In this document: positions 45,010 to 54,119 of the stretch, piece by piece
Numbering within the stretch: position 1 is the stretch's first letter
How the letters are laid out: each line of letters begins with the position of its first letter
From: Pontibacter actiniarum
Lineage (GTDB): Bacteria > Bacteroidota > Bacteroidia > Cytophagales > Hymenobacteraceae
Direction of reading: 5' to 3'
DNA length: 64,000 bases
NCBI RefSeq assembly: GCF_003585765.1
Contig: NZ_CP021235.1
Location: forward strand, 3,906,001 to 3,970,000
Program-made: the position numbers and the translations under genes
Notes under the pieces: model-generated
Databases searched by the model: none
Seen by the model: the letters and a program-made list of their open reading frames with translations, nothing else
Told to the model about the DNA's origin: nothing

Positions 45010-45171
45010 TGGCTTGGGCTTTTAAGTGGCTTGATCGGTTAGCTGTTCCTGCTGTGGCAGCCACGCCCTTGGCACAGGGAGGCGCTCCAGAAAACCAGCC
45101 GAAGCGGCCGCCGTGCTTAGCAGCTTTATCACAGCAATTTACGAATTAAACAGGTAGCAACTAAAAAGAAA

Positions 45172-45212
45172 AAAGGATGCAGCTGCGGCCATACCTGCCT
45201 GCTGCACCCTTT
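45172..45212 (-). terminator. Terminator of prfA
   Basis: The stem AAAGGATGCAGC / GCTGCACCCTTT (one mismatch) lies 28 bases after the prfA stop, with a T-run on the minus strand. Confidence 0.7.
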
Positions 45213-45239
45213 GCTATTTCTGTAGCTCCACGGCGATTC

Positions 45240-46316
45240 TTATTCCGCTGTAGCGCCTTCTTTCAATCTTTCGGCGTTCTCGGCGATACGAAGCTGCTCT
45301 ACGAAGTCTTCGATGCCGCCGTCCATCACGTTTGGCAGGTTGTAAACCGTGTAGCCAATGCGGTGGTCTGTTACGCGGCCCTGCGGATAGTTGTAAGTCC
45401 GGATTTTATCGGAGCGGTCGCCGCCGCCTACCATAGACTTACGCTGGGCACCTTCGACTTCCTGCTTCTTGGCCAGCTCCACCTCAAAGATACGCGAGCG
45501 AAGTACAGCCAAGGCTTTGTCATAGTTCTTTAGCTGCGACTTCTGGTCCTGGCACTGGGCCACGATACCGGTTGGGATGTGCGTCAGGCGAACGGCAGAG
45601 TAGGTGGTGTTTACCGACTGACCACCCGGGCCGGAAGAACAGAAGAGGTCTTTACGAATATCGTTCATGTCGATCTCTACGTCAAACTCCTCCGCCTCTG
45701 GCAGCACCACAACCGAGGCCACCGATGTATGGATACGGCCCTGCGTTTCAGTGGCCGGCACGCGCTGCACGCGGTGCACACCCGACTCAAACTTCAGCTT
45801 GCCGTACACATCCTCGCCAGACACGCCCACGATAATCTCTTTGTAGCCTCCGGAGGTACCTTCTGTGGCATCCATCAGCTCCATGCGCCAGCCCATTTTC
45901 TCGGCAAAGCGGCTGTACATGCGGTACAGGTCTCCGGCAAAGATAGAGGCCTCGTCGCCACCGGCTCCGGCACGGATTTCCATGATGATGTCCTTGCTGT
46001 CGTTCGGGTCTTTCGGGATCAGCAGCTCTTTCAGGGTCTCCTCCATTTCCTCGCGCTGCGGCAACAGCTCGTCGAGCTCCTCTTTCGCCATCTCCCTGAA
46101 GTCTTCATCCTTCTCAGTGGCGATCACCTGCTTGGCGTTGTCGATGTTGCTCAGGATGTTCAGGTACTTTTTATATTCTACTACGATCTTGTCCAGATCT
46201 TTGTATTCTTTGTTCAGCGCCTTGAATTTCTTCATGTCGCTGGCCACATCAGGCTGGATAAGCAACTGGCTTACTTCCTCAAAACGCTGATTAATGGCTT
46301 CTAACTTATCTAACAT
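45240..46316 (-). CDS. prfA: Peptide chain release factor 1
   Basis: A 358-residue protein that releases the peptide at UAA and UAG codons. The PAT tripeptide ([10 protein letters not shown], near residue 185) is the stop-codon recognition anticodon typical of RF1 rather than RF2 (SPF). The GGQ motif ([10 protein letters not shown], near residue 232) contacts the peptidyl transferase centre and is the site modified by PrmC. The length matches the family. A TATCTTTG box about 25 bases upstream of the start could be its -7 element. Confidence 0.96.
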   Translation of the reverse strand: MLDKLEAINQRFEEVSQLLIQPDVASDMKKFKALNKEYKDLDKIVVEYKKYLNILSNIDNAKQVIATEKDEDFREMAKEELDELLPQREEMEETLKELLIPKDPNDSKDIIMEIRAGAGGDEASIFAGDLYRMYSRFAEKMGWRMELMDATEGTSGGYKEIIVGVSGEDVYGKLKFESGVHRVQRVPATETQGRIHTSVASVVVLPEAEEFDVEIDMNDIRKDLFCSSGPGGQSVNTTYSAVRLTHIPTGIVAQCQDQKSQLKNYDKALAVLRSRIFEVELAKKQEVEGAQRKSMVGGGDRSDKIRTYNYPQGRVTDHRIGYTVYNLPNVMDGGIEDFVEQLRIAENAERLKEGATAE

Positions 46317-46537
46317 GGTGCTTGTCTGGTTTTGGCTGCAAAGATACGAAAATGGCGTTTAGATTATGTCATCCATTGGGGCCACTTCTGCGATAATTCT
46401 GCCGCCTTAATTTATTATATGCTATAACTTTAAAGATGGTCGTATAGTTTCCGTAGCGACCGGATTTGGCCAAGGAGCTGGGGCGGCAGCAATATAGGGT
46501 AAAACTATAGGCAGATAAATTAAATCTATTAAAGCTA
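46317..46537. other. Divergent spacer between prfA and thioredoxin gene
   Basis: About 220 AT-rich bases without a protein-like frame. Apart from the prfA upstream box I see no repeat, hairpin or RNA gene. Confidence 0.4.
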
Positions 46538-46570
46538 TTGCCCTTCTTTCAGCTGAAACATTTACTTTTG
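46538..46570 (+). promoter_or_regulatory. Probable promoter of the thioredoxin pair
   Basis: TTG (46538-46540) and TACTTTTG (46563-46570) are separated by 22 bases, one or two above the usual range. The predicted leader before the thioredoxin ATG is about 50 bases. Confidence 0.5.
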
Positions 46571-46624
46571 ACATGAGTAAATTATCTGATAGGATCTAAT
46601 TAAGTAAAATATAAAAGAAAAGAT

Positions 46625-46945
46625 ATGGCTGTTATTAAAGCAACTGATGACGATTTTAACCAAGTACTAAGTTCAAACCAAAAGGTAGTGGTGAAGTACT
46701 ATGCAGACTGGTGCGGTAACTGCCGTTTGTTCTCGCCTAAGTTCAAGCGCATGTCTGACGATGAAGCCTTTACGAACATCGCTTTTGTGGACGTGAACGC
46801 GGAGACAAGCCCGGAGGCGCGCAAGCTGGCCAATGTGACCAACCTGCCTTACTTCGCCATTTTCAAAGACGGCCAGTTGGTAGACTCTGTGGCTGCCAGC
46901 AAAGAGGACGCCGTTCGTGAACTGATCCATAAACTTGACGCCTAG
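46625..46945 (+). CDS. Thioredoxin-family protein
   Basis: A 106-residue cytosolic thioredoxin fold with the active site WCGNC (residues 29-33), so CxxC with a Gly-Asn dipeptide instead of the common Gly-Pro. The cis-Pro strand NLPYFAIFKDG is present. It likely reduces disulfides or peroxiredoxins. It is followed after 7 bases by the small 46953 gene, and the two are co-transcribed. Confidence 0.88.
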   Translation: MAVIKATDDDFNQVLSSNQKVVVKYYADWCGNCRLFSPKFKRMSDDEAFTNIAFVDVNAETSPEARKLANVTNLPYFAIFKDGQLVDSVAASKEDAVRELIHKLDA

Positions 46946-46952
46946 ACAAAGC

Positions 46953-47195
46953 ATGAAGATACCTGCAATAAAAAAGCTTGTAGAGAACCACTCGCTCCAG
47001 GAACTTATGGCCGCCGAGGAGGCCATCGTGGACGAGCAGCAGCCTGCCATTGAGGTAGGCGGTGATGACGAAGGAGAGCAGCTGACGCACGTACTGGCCG
47101 CCGTTTGGATTCTGAACGAGATGGAGGACAACGGCACGGACTTCAAGAGCGCCCTGCGCATGTATACTCAGAAAGTGCGCGTGTCCATCAGCTAA
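46953..47195 (+). CDS. Small acidic protein paired with thioredoxin (DUF6952-like)
   Basis: An 80-residue protein from the ATG at 46953; a longer frame to 46935 would overlap the thioredoxin stop. It is helical, with MKIPAIKKLVENHSLQELMAAEEAIVDEQQPAIEV and GEQLTHVLAAVWILNEME. It has no Cys pair and no membrane segment. Its constant position after a thioredoxin in Bacteroidota suggests a partner or regulator role. The DUF assignment is from memory. Confidence 0.7.
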   Translation: MKIPAIKKLVENHSLQELMAAEEAIVDEQQPAIEVGGDDEGEQLTHVLAAVWILNEMEDNGTDFKSALRMYTQKVRVSIS

Positions 47196-47214
47196 GGGCA
47201 CCTGCCTGCTAAGC

Positions 47215-47260
47215 AAAAAAGGGCGGCGGCCAAGGTATAGTCCTGGCCGCCGCCCTTTTC
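47215..47260. terminator. Terminator of the thioredoxin operon and TetR gene
   Basis: The stem GGGCGGCGGCCA / TGGCCGCCGCCC with a 12-base loop, A-run before and T-run after, lies between the convergent genes and can serve both. Confidence 0.82.
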
Positions 47261-47261
47261 G

Positions 47262-47873
47262 TTAGATGTTATTTCTGGAGAAGTACTCCTCGGCCAGCTT
47301 ACCGCCCTGCTCCGTGCAGATGCCCCGCACGTAGTACAGGTACACGCTTCGGAACACCTCGCCCAGCTCATAGCGCTCCGGCGGGAAAATCGTTGGGTTA
47401 ATGAGCATGTTAAACTGCTCCAATATGATCTTGACCACCAGCTGCAGGTTAATATCCTTCCGGAAGTAGCCCTGCAGGATGCCTTTGTTGATGACGTTGA
47501 GGTTCAGGTGATAGTTATAGGTGCCGAGGCGCTCCAGGCACAGCTGCCACACCTCCGGGTAATGCTGCTGCAGGTCGGCGATGTAGGCCGGGTTGACGGT
47601 CTTCAGCTCCTGGATGCCGTTCTGCAGGAGCAGGATAATCTCCTCTACAGGGTTTGCAGCCTTTTGCAGCAGCAGCTCGTCTTGCTTCTCCTGCTCCTTA
47701 AAGTCGTATGCCACCACCTTCCGCACCATGTCTGCCTTGTCCGCGAACAACTCCTCTAAATCATGCTTTTGCACCCCTACCTGCTGCGCCAGCTCTTCCT
47801 CAGTGTACCGCTCAATGCCTTCGCGCCTGAAGACCTGAAGAAGCCGGGCTAAAATCGTTTCTGATAAAACCAT
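47262..47873 (-). CDS. TetR/AcrR-family transcriptional regulator
   Basis: A 203-residue protein from the ATG at 47873; the frame continues upstream to 47942 but without family-like sequence. The N-terminal helix-turn-helix reads ILARLLQVFRREGIERYTEEELAQQVGVQKHDLEELFADKADMV, the TetR pattern, though the turn is degenerate. The rest is a helical ligand domain with no clear ligand. It lies downstream of the carotenoid operon on the same strand, so it may regulate it or an adjacent gene. Confidence 0.75.
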   Translation of the reverse strand: MVLSETILARLLQVFRREGIERYTEEELAQQVGVQKHDLEELFADKADMVRKVVAYDFKEQEKQDELLLQKAANPVEEIILLLQNGIQELKTVNPAYIADLQQHYPEVWQLCLERLGTYNYHLNLNVINKGILQGYFRKDINLQLVVKIILEQFNMLINPTIFPPERYELGEVFRSVYLYYVRGICTEQGGKLAEEYFSRNNI

Positions 47874-48020
47874 GTTTGTGTTGCTCGTTAATGTTGCTGT
47901 AGAAGAAGCGCCTGCTCTTTTGGGCCAGCATTGCCCGGGCACACGAGGCTACATGCTGTAACTAAGTACCGCCTTCACCAAAAATAGCTTTAATTTTGCT
48001 CTCCCTCAACAACATCTCTT

Positions 48021-48701
48021 TTATAACAGGCAAAAGATGCTCACAAAGAAGAGGAGCTGCACCAGGTAAACATAGGGTGCCAAGGGGTTTTGCTTGTAAA
48101 CAGGCGCCCGCTGGAAGTACACATGCAGCACCAGCGCCACGCCGAACCAACCCAGGAAATTGGACAGGGGGATATGGCCGCCCTGCCAGCTCCAGAAGTC
48201 CAGCACCGTGGCGACAGGCTCCATAAAATAATCGAGCACCACCATAAGCACAGCCCCGAACACGGCTTTTACAGGCCAGGGCAAAGAGGTATAGTTGCTG
48301 ATGTGGCCGGTGGTGTAGACCAGCATCAGCCAGTTTAGCCCTATCAGCAGTGGCACCTCCCACACCTTGGCACCCAACGCCTCGCCATAGGCATAGCTGC
48401 CGAAGAGCAGGCCCGTATGCACCCCCAGCACCTCTGCAAAGAACCCTGTGGCAAACACTACCACGGCAAACAGTATAAAGGCCGCGTTCCAGCGGCGGTG
48501 GAACGCGAAGAGCAGCGCATTGGTGAGCAGCAGGTTCATGGGGGTGAGCCGCTGAAAGTACTCGGGCCTGCCGCTAAACAACATGCCCCAGAAACCAACC
48601 GCATGGAAGATGACAAGTATCGCCACGGCCAGCGGCAGGGCGTACCGGCCGTACTTTCGGGCAGTGGGCGCAAGTGCAAGGGCAGCTTTGGTATCAGGCA
48701 T
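48021..48701 (-). CDS. cruF: CruF-type carotenoid 1',2'-hydratase
   Basis: A 226-residue inner membrane protein with six or seven hydrophobic segments. TGFFAEVLGVHTGLLFGSYAYGEALG and MVVLDYFMEPVATVLDFWSW are the signature blocks of the CruF/DUF422 family, which adds water to the psi-end of carotenoids. Acidic residues in the membrane (Glu in FFAE, Asp and Glu in LDYFMEP) are probable active-site residues. The ATG at 48701 overlaps the crtD stop by 8 bases, so translation is coupled. Confidence 0.85.
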   Translation of the reverse strand: MPDTKAALALAPTARKYGRYALPLAVAILVIFHAVGFWGMLFSGRPEYFQRLTPMNLLLTNALLFAFHRRWNAAFILFAVVVFATGFFAEVLGVHTGLLFGSYAYGEALGAKVWEVPLLIGLNWLMLVYTTGHISNYTSLPWPVKAVFGAVLMVVLDYFMEPVATVLDFWSWQGGHIPLSNFLGWFGVALVLHVYFQRAPVYKQNPLAPYVYLVQLLFFVSIFCLL

Positions 48702-50196
48702 GGCTTTTTGGGGGTTTAGCGGGAGAGGGTACAACGGCCGGCGTCAGCTCACCCACGATTTTGGCGGATAGCAGGCACAGCGGAATGCCTCCCCCCGGGT
48801 GCACACTGCCGCCGCAAAAGTACAGGCCTTTGAGCCTGGCGCTGAAGTTCGGGTGGCGCAGAAAAGCGGCCATGCGGTTGTTCGAGCTGCTACCGTACAG
48901 GGCGCCGCCAAACGACGAGGTGCGGCCTTCGATCAGCAGCGGGTCCAGCACCTGCTCTTCCTCAATCAGCTCCTTTATATCGGTCTGCAGCATGCGGCTT
49001 AGCTTTTGCAGCACCGCCTGCCGCGTTTTTGCCGTTAGCTCCTCCCAGTCCTGCCCCTGGTTATGCGGCACGTTCACCATCACAAACCAGTTCTCGCTTC
49101 CGGCAGGTGCATCTCCGGGCGCTGCTTTAGAGGTTATGTTAACGTACACAGTCGGGTCTTGGCTAACGGTTTTATACTTAAAGATGTGCTCAAACTCGGC
49201 TTTGTAGTCCTGGCTGAAGAAGATGTTGTGCACATGCAGCTGAGGGAAGTCACGCTTAATGCCCCAGTAGAAGATCAGGGCGGAGCTGGAGCGGGGTTGC
49301 TGCAGTGTTTTCTCCGGGGCCGGCTGGTTGGGCAGGAGCTTCCGGTAAGTCGGCACCACATCCATGTTGCTCACCACCACATCCGCCTGGTAGGAGCCGC
49401 TGTTGGTTTCTACTCCTGTTGCCTTTCCGTTTTCTGTGGTTATGCGTAATACCGGCTCTTGATACCTGAACACCACCCCCAGTTCTTCTGCCAGCCGTAC
49501 CAGGCTGGCTGCAATGGCATAGATGCCGCCTTTTGGGTAAAAGGCACCCAGGTTGTGCTCCAGGTGTGGAATGATGTTGAGCGTTCCCGGTGCCTGGTAA
49601 GGGTCTGAGCCGTTGTAGGTGGCAAACCGGTCCAGCAGCTGCACGAAGCGCGGGTCTGAGAACTGCTTGGCGTTGGCCTCGTGCATGGTAGTCGTGAGGC
49701 CAAGGTCGGTGAGGCAGCCCATTGCCTTCAGCACATCCGGGCTCAGGTAAGTCTGCAGCCGGTGCAGCGATTTGTGCAGAAAGGTGTCTGCCGTGCCTTT
49801 GTACAGCCTGCTGCTCTTCTCCAGCGCTTCCTGCACAGCCTTCCGGGGCACGCCCAGTTGCTGCGCCGCCTCCGTGGCAAACTGTGCGGCATCGGCGTAG
49901 GCTTTTACCCGGCTGCCGTCGGGCCAGAAATAATGCGTAATCGGGTCGAGGCGGGTGTAGGTAAAATACTCCTTTGGGTTACGGCCGGCCAGCGTAAACA
50001 GCTCATCCACCAGGTGCGGCAGCGTGAACAGCGAGGGGCCCGCATCAAACCGGTATCCGCCCAGCCAAAATTCCTGCATTTTGCCGCCGAAGGTATCGTT
50101 CGCCTCCAGCACCGTTACGCTGTAGCCTTTTACGGCTAACCGCACCGCTGTGGCAATGCCTCCGATTCCGGCCCCAATGATGACTGCTTTTGCCAT
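48694..50196 (-). CDS. crtD: Carotenoid desaturase, probably CrtD (1'-hydroxycarotenoid 3,4-desaturase)
   Basis: A 500-residue flavoprotein of the CrtI/CrtD/phytoene desaturase family. The dinucleotide motif GAGIGGIATAVRLAVKG is at residues 8-24, and GGKMQEFWLGGYRFDAGPSLF follows. The C-terminal FAD segment is LYFCGGSVHPGGGIP. The HNIFFSQDYKAEF block and overlap with cruF point to CrtD, which desaturates C3-C4 after CruF hydration, rather than phytoene desaturase CrtI. A substrate assay would settle this. No crtB or crtY is in the window. Confidence 0.85.
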   Translation of the reverse strand: MAKAVIIGAGIGGIATAVRLAVKGYSVTVLEANDTFGGKMQEFWLGGYRFDAGPSLFTLPHLVDELFTLAGRNPKEYFTYTRLDPITHYFWPDGSRVKAYADAAQFATEAAQQLGVPRKAVQEALEKSSRLYKGTADTFLHKSLHRLQTYLSPDVLKAMGCLTDLGLTTTMHEANAKQFSDPRFVQLLDRFATYNGSDPYQAPGTLNIIPHLEHNLGAFYPKGGIYAIAASLVRLAEELGVVFRYQEPVLRITTENGKATGVETNSGSYQADVVVSNMDVVPTYRKLLPNQPAPEKTLQQPRSSSALIFYWGIKRDFPQLHVHNIFFSQDYKAEFEHIFKYKTVSQDPTVYVNITSKAAPGDAPAGSENWFVMVNVPHNQGQDWEELTAKTRQAVLQKLSRMLQTDIKELIEEEQVLDPLLIEGRTSSFGGALYGSSSNNRMAAFLRHPNFSARLKGLYFCGGSVHPGGGIPLCLLSAKIVGELTPAVVPSPAKPPKSHA

Positions 50197-50264
50197 ACCC
50201 TAATATACGCTTCTATACTTGTTGTGCAGTAAACTGGCGTAGTAATGGAAAAGTTTTGAGCAAC

Positions 50265-50705
50265 TTATACTTTCCCGAACTCCCGCCGGTACACCGGCCC
50301 GCGCATGCCGAAAGCAGCTTTCATGAACGGGTAGAGCAGCAGGTCTAAGGCCCTGTGCCCGGTGCTGTAGGTAATAATGTCGTGAATGATCGCCCCGCTG
50401 CCGTTTTTGGTAATCAGGTGCTTGTGGTGCCACAGCCGCAAGGGAGGAGGCAGTTGCTGCCCTTCATCTACAAAGTAGGCTTCCGTGTCCGTTACTTTTC
50501 TGTCCACGATCAGGCTCGTCCAGCGGAAGGACTTGAAACCCGCCTGCAGCTCCACATCCACCACATCGTCGGGCGCGCTGCCATCGAAACGCAGCAGCTT
50601 TAGCTTCGGGTAGGGCGGTGACAGCTTACGGAACAGCTGCTCATCAAAGGCGTTGAACACCTGAAGGTAATCCTGGCCGACATACGTTCTGAGATGGAGC
50701 TGCAT
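50265..50705 (-). CDS. SRPBCC-family ligand-binding protein
   Basis: A 146-residue protein starting MQLHLRTYVGQDYLQVFNAFDEQLFRKLSPPYP, with the RFDGSAPDDVVDVELQ strands and IHDIITYSTGHRALDLLLYPFMKAAFGMR helix of START/SRPBCC cyclase-like folds. Such genes often sit beside carotenoid genes. A hydrophobic pocket could bind a carotenoid or lipid. It is the first gene of the minus-strand operon, 68 bases ahead of crtD. Confidence 0.8.
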   Translation of the reverse strand: MQLHLRTYVGQDYLQVFNAFDEQLFRKLSPPYPKLKLLRFDGSAPDDVVDVELQAGFKSFRWTSLIVDRKVTDTEAYFVDEGQQLPPPLRLWHHKHLITKNGSGAIIHDIITYSTGHRALDLLLYPFMKAAFGMRGPVYRREFGKV

Positions 50706-50950
50706 GGTTTATAAAGTAGTTTTTAGCTGGCACCATACCCTCAGTGCTAGCATATACGCTTCTTCCCGTTGTTAACCGGGAAAGGCTATTCTGCCGCCGT
50801 AAGGTACGGCTGCACGCTCGTGCCAAAGGGCAAGCAGTGTGAGAGGTGCTTGCCGCTTTTCCTGTGCCGCATCCTTTCCAGCAACCTTCTGTTGTCATTA
50901 ACCCCGCTCTCCGCCAAAGGTTATGTGTTGGTGGTACTTTTAGCAAAAGA
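50706..50950. other. Spacer between SNF2 gene and carotenoid operon
   Basis: About 245 bases without a gene. It should carry the promoter of the carotenoid operon near 50710-50760, but I find no TAnnTTTG box there. No repeat or RNA gene was seen. Confidence 0.4.
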
Positions 50951-50983
50951 AAAGCCGGCGCAGGTATGTTTGCGGCGGCTTTT
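50951..50983 (-). terminator. Terminator of the SNF2 helicase gene
   Basis: The stem AAAGCCGGCGCA / TGCGGCGGCTTT (one mismatch) lies 26 bases after the SNF2 stop, with T-rich sequence on the minus strand. Confidence 0.65.
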
Positions 50984-51008
50984 ATATGTTCTTCCTGCAA
51001 GACGATGC

Positions 51009-53945
51009 TTAGCTCAACAGGCTGTCGATATCCTCTTTCGTCAGGCTCTTGATAATGGTTTCGTCGGTGCTGATCAGATCTGTGACGAGCTGAATCTTAC
51101 GGTTCTGCAGGGCCAGTATCTTTTCCTCTACAGTGTCCTTGGTGATGAACTTGTAGGTGAATACGGTATTCTGCTGCCCGATGCGGTGCGCACGGTCCAC
51201 GGCCTGGGCCTCCACGGCGGGGTTCCACCATGGGTCAAGTATAAACACGTAGTCCGCAGCAGTCAGGTTCAGGCCCACGCCACCGGCTTTCAGGGAGATC
51301 AGGAAAACACGTATGCTTTCGTCCGCCTGAAAGCGCTCCACCTGCTCATGACGGTTCTTGGTGTTCCCGTCCAGGTAAGTATAGGTGATCCCCTTTTCAT
51401 CCAGCGCCTTTCGGATAATCTCCAGATGCTTCACAAACTGACTGAATATTAGAACTTTATGGCCTTTACCCACGACGTTCTTTGTCATGCGCAGCACCTC
51501 CTTCAGCTTGCCCGACTCCCCCTCATAGCCGGCGTCGGTCATCAACGGGTGGTTGGCGATCTGCCGCAGCTTGGTCAGGCCCTGCAAGAGCATAAACTGT
51601 GTGTTACCCGGGCCGTTCTCCTCCAGGCTCGTCAGGATCTTGTTGCGGTAGTAGGACTTTGTCTCCTCGTAGGCATGCTCCTGCTCTTCCGTCATTTTGC
51701 AGAAGGTGGTGTGCTCAATCTTCTCCGGCAGCTCTTTGGCCACCTGCGACTTGTGCCTGCGAAGTATAAACGGCTTGATCAGGGCGTGCAGCCGGCGCGT
51801 TTTCTGCTCATCCTTCTCCTTCTCGATCGGTTTCAGGAACTCGTTGCGGAAAAAGTGCTGGTTGCCCAGCAAGCCAGGGTTGATAAACGACATCTGCGAC
51901 CACAGGTCCATGGTGCTGTTCTCCACGGGCGTGCCGGTAAGTATAAGCCTGTGCCGCGACTTGAGCGAGCGCACAGAGCGCGAGGTGTTGGAGTCCGGGT
52001 TCTTAATCGCCTGCGACTCGTCCAGTATAATATAGTCGAAATAGTAGGTTTTCAGCAGCTCCGCATCCAGGCGCACAATGCCGTACGAGGTCAGGACCAC
52101 ATCATAGTTGCTGAACAGCTCCACGTTTTTATCCCGGTACGTGCCGGTGTAGTTCAGGATGCGCAGGTTGGGCGTAAACTTCTGGGCCTCATTCACCCAG
52201 TTGTACACCAGCGAGGTCGGCATTACCAGCAGCGAAGCCGACTCCGCGCCGTTCTCCTTCCGGTGCTGGAGCATCGCCAGCGTCTGCACTGTTTTCCCCA
52301 GGCCCATGTCATCGGCCAGGCAGCCGCCGAACTTGTAGTTCTGCACAAAGTGCAGCCAGTTGTACCCTGCTTTCTGATACGGCCGCAGCTCCCCCATAAA
52401 ACCCGCCGGCAAAGGCTGGTCTTCTATGGTTTCGAACTCGCGCAGCTTCTCCAGCTTTCGCGTCATGGTCACGGTGGCGAGGTTGCCGTTCTGCAGGTCG
52501 TTTACCAGCGCCATGTGGTGCTTTTTCAGCGTCAGGTGCTCCTCGCCCTCCGAAAAGGCAAACAGCTCAATGTACTGTGTAAACCACTCCTCCGGGATTA
52601 TCGCCACCTGCCCGTTAGGCAACAGAAACTCGTTATTCTTTGTCAGGATGTGGTTCTTCAGCCTGATAAAAGGCACAGAGAACTCACCGAAGCGCACGGT
52701 GCCGTATATGTCGAACCAGTCGTTCTTTTCGGTGATCCCCACATCCAGGGTAATCTCACCTATAAAATAGTTTTTACCGCTCCGCACGCTCTGCTGCACG
52801 GTAAAGCCCTTCTCCTCCAGCCCCTGCAGGTTGCTGTTGAGCCACGAGAAGGCTTCGCTCTTCTCCAGCACCGCCTGCCCGTTCCTTACCTCCAGCGCAC
52901 GGTTGTTCAGCTCCTTCACAAACTCCTTTTCGTGGTTGGCGTCCCGGATCAGCTTATGGAAGATGTAGGAATCCTGCGTTTTTTCCATACTCACGCTAAC
53001 GCGTTTTGCCTCCTGCGCCTGCACCATGTAGTCGCCGTACTTAAACGACAGGTCGAACAGGATCTTGCTGCTCAGCCCGCTGCCTCGCTCTGCCCGCCCA
53101 TCACCGTTTCCGTTCACCTTAGCAGCGGAGGCCTCTGCGGCAGCAACCTCTGAAAAGGTCAGGTACGGGGTTGGCTCATACTTCTCATCATTGATGGCGA
53201 AGCCTTTCGGGCGCACATCGAACTGCTCTACCAGCGGCGCGACGAACTTGCGGTAGTAGTTTTCCTCCACGGAGCGCGGCACCACGATAAAGCGCTTGTT
53301 CAGGAACGGCTGCAGCTTTTTGCCGTCTACGTTCTTCTCAAAGCTGTAAACCACGTCGTTCAGCATCAGCCAGGCAGGCTCGTAGCACACCAGGGCGGCA
53401 TTCTTATACTGAAAGTCCAGCTTTTGGCCGGCATACCTTATGGTCGGGAAGTAGTGGGTGTTATCGGTGTTGCGCATGAAGTGAAACAGCACCGTGGCCC
53501 GCTCCGGCGCAATGCTGATCCGCTTCCAGGTTGGCTCACCGTCCTTGCCCATGATGTAGGTCTTCTTGTCGTGGCGCAGCAGCTCCAGAATCTTGCCCAT
53601 GCGGCACTGGATGTAGTGGCTGATGGTTTCCTGCAGCGCTTTATCGCCCTTTTCCGGGTCGTACACCTTCAGGAAGAAGTCCACAGGCGACACTTTCTTG
53701 GGAGAGAAGCGCTTCAGCACAGCGTCCTGCTGCACCTGATCTATCAACTGAATAAGCTTGAAATCCTCTGCATTGAGGCGTGATGAGAACTCATCGGCGT
53801 TCTTGGCCGAGATATTCTGATGCTGCAGCGTAAGCTGGCCCTTAGAATTTACCTGTACCACAAAGGACTCGAACAGATAACCCAGGTATTCGTGCTCAAA
53901 GAGCGAATAGATTACCTGAAAAGGCTGCGTGGTAGAAACTTTCAT
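51009..53945 (-). CDS. SNF2-family helicase/ATPase
   Basis: A 978-residue cytosolic protein. The N-terminal 500 residues hold a SWIM-less region of mixed fold. The ATPase core follows: DDMGLGKTVQTLAML (Walker A near residue 547), ILDESQAIKN (DExx box near 643), LTGTPVENSTMDLWSQM, KVLIFSQFVKHLEII, LKAGGVGLNL and DRAHRIGQ (motif VI). It is similar to the HepA/RapA-like group of bacterial SNF2 proteins, which remodel RNA polymerase or DNA-protein complexes. It is not accompanied by restriction or DISARM genes, so a housekeeping role is likelier than defence. Confidence 0.9.
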   Translation of the reverse strand: MKVSTTQPFQVIYSLFEHEYLGYLFESFVVQVNSKGQLTLQHQNISAKNADEFSSRLNAEDFKLIQLIDQVQQDAVLKRFSPKKVSPVDFFLKVYDPEKGDKALQETISHYIQCRMGKILELLRHDKKTYIMGKDGEPTWKRISIAPERATVLFHFMRNTDNTHYFPTIRYAGQKLDFQYKNAALVCYEPAWLMLNDVVYSFEKNVDGKKLQPFLNKRFIVVPRSVEENYYRKFVAPLVEQFDVRPKGFAINDEKYEPTPYLTFSEVAAAEASAAKVNGNGDGRAERGSGLSSKILFDLSFKYGDYMVQAQEAKRVSVSMEKTQDSYIFHKLIRDANHEKEFVKELNNRALEVRNGQAVLEKSEAFSWLNSNLQGLEEKGFTVQQSVRSGKNYFIGEITLDVGITEKNDWFDIYGTVRFGEFSVPFIRLKNHILTKNNEFLLPNGQVAIIPEEWFTQYIELFAFSEGEEHLTLKKHHMALVNDLQNGNLATVTMTRKLEKLREFETIEDQPLPAGFMGELRPYQKAGYNWLHFVQNYKFGGCLADDMGLGKTVQTLAMLQHRKENGAESASLLVMPTSLVYNWVNEAQKFTPNLRILNYTGTYRDKNVELFSNYDVVLTSYGIVRLDAELLKTYYFDYIILDESQAIKNPDSNTSRSVRSLKSRHRLILTGTPVENSTMDLWSQMSFINPGLLGNQHFFRNEFLKPIEKEKDEQKTRRLHALIKPFILRRHKSQVAKELPEKIEHTTFCKMTEEQEHAYEETKSYYRNKILTSLEENGPGNTQFMLLQGLTKLRQIANHPLMTDAGYEGESGKLKEVLRMTKNVVGKGHKVLIFSQFVKHLEIIRKALDEKGITYTYLDGNTKNRHEQVERFQADESIRVFLISLKAGGVGLNLTAADYVFILDPWWNPAVEAQAVDRAHRIGQQNTVFTYKFITKDTVEEKILALQNRKIQLVTDLISTDETIIKSLTKEDIDSLLS

Positions 53946-54119
53946 GCCAAAGACATTTTTAGGACTTCAAATCTACTCCAAAGGGAGAATATTTCCTACC
54001 AAAAACGCGCCTTTTAACTTGTACTTTAGCAGGATTTACCAAATATCAATCAGAAACAAATACGCATAGCAATTGTTCTCGCAACAAAGCAATTGTACTG
54101 TGGCAGGGGAGGGGAAAGG

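Noticed and set aside
51459..53153. A 564-codon open frame on the plus strand opposite the SNF2 gene
   Set aside because: It is a shadow of the SNF2 reading frame. The translation is His/Arg/Gln-rich with no recognisable motif.
51009..53945. SNF2 gene as part of a DISARM or other defence system
   Set aside because: No methyltransferase, DUF1998 or PLD gene adjoins it, and the flanks are carotenoid and housekeeping genes.
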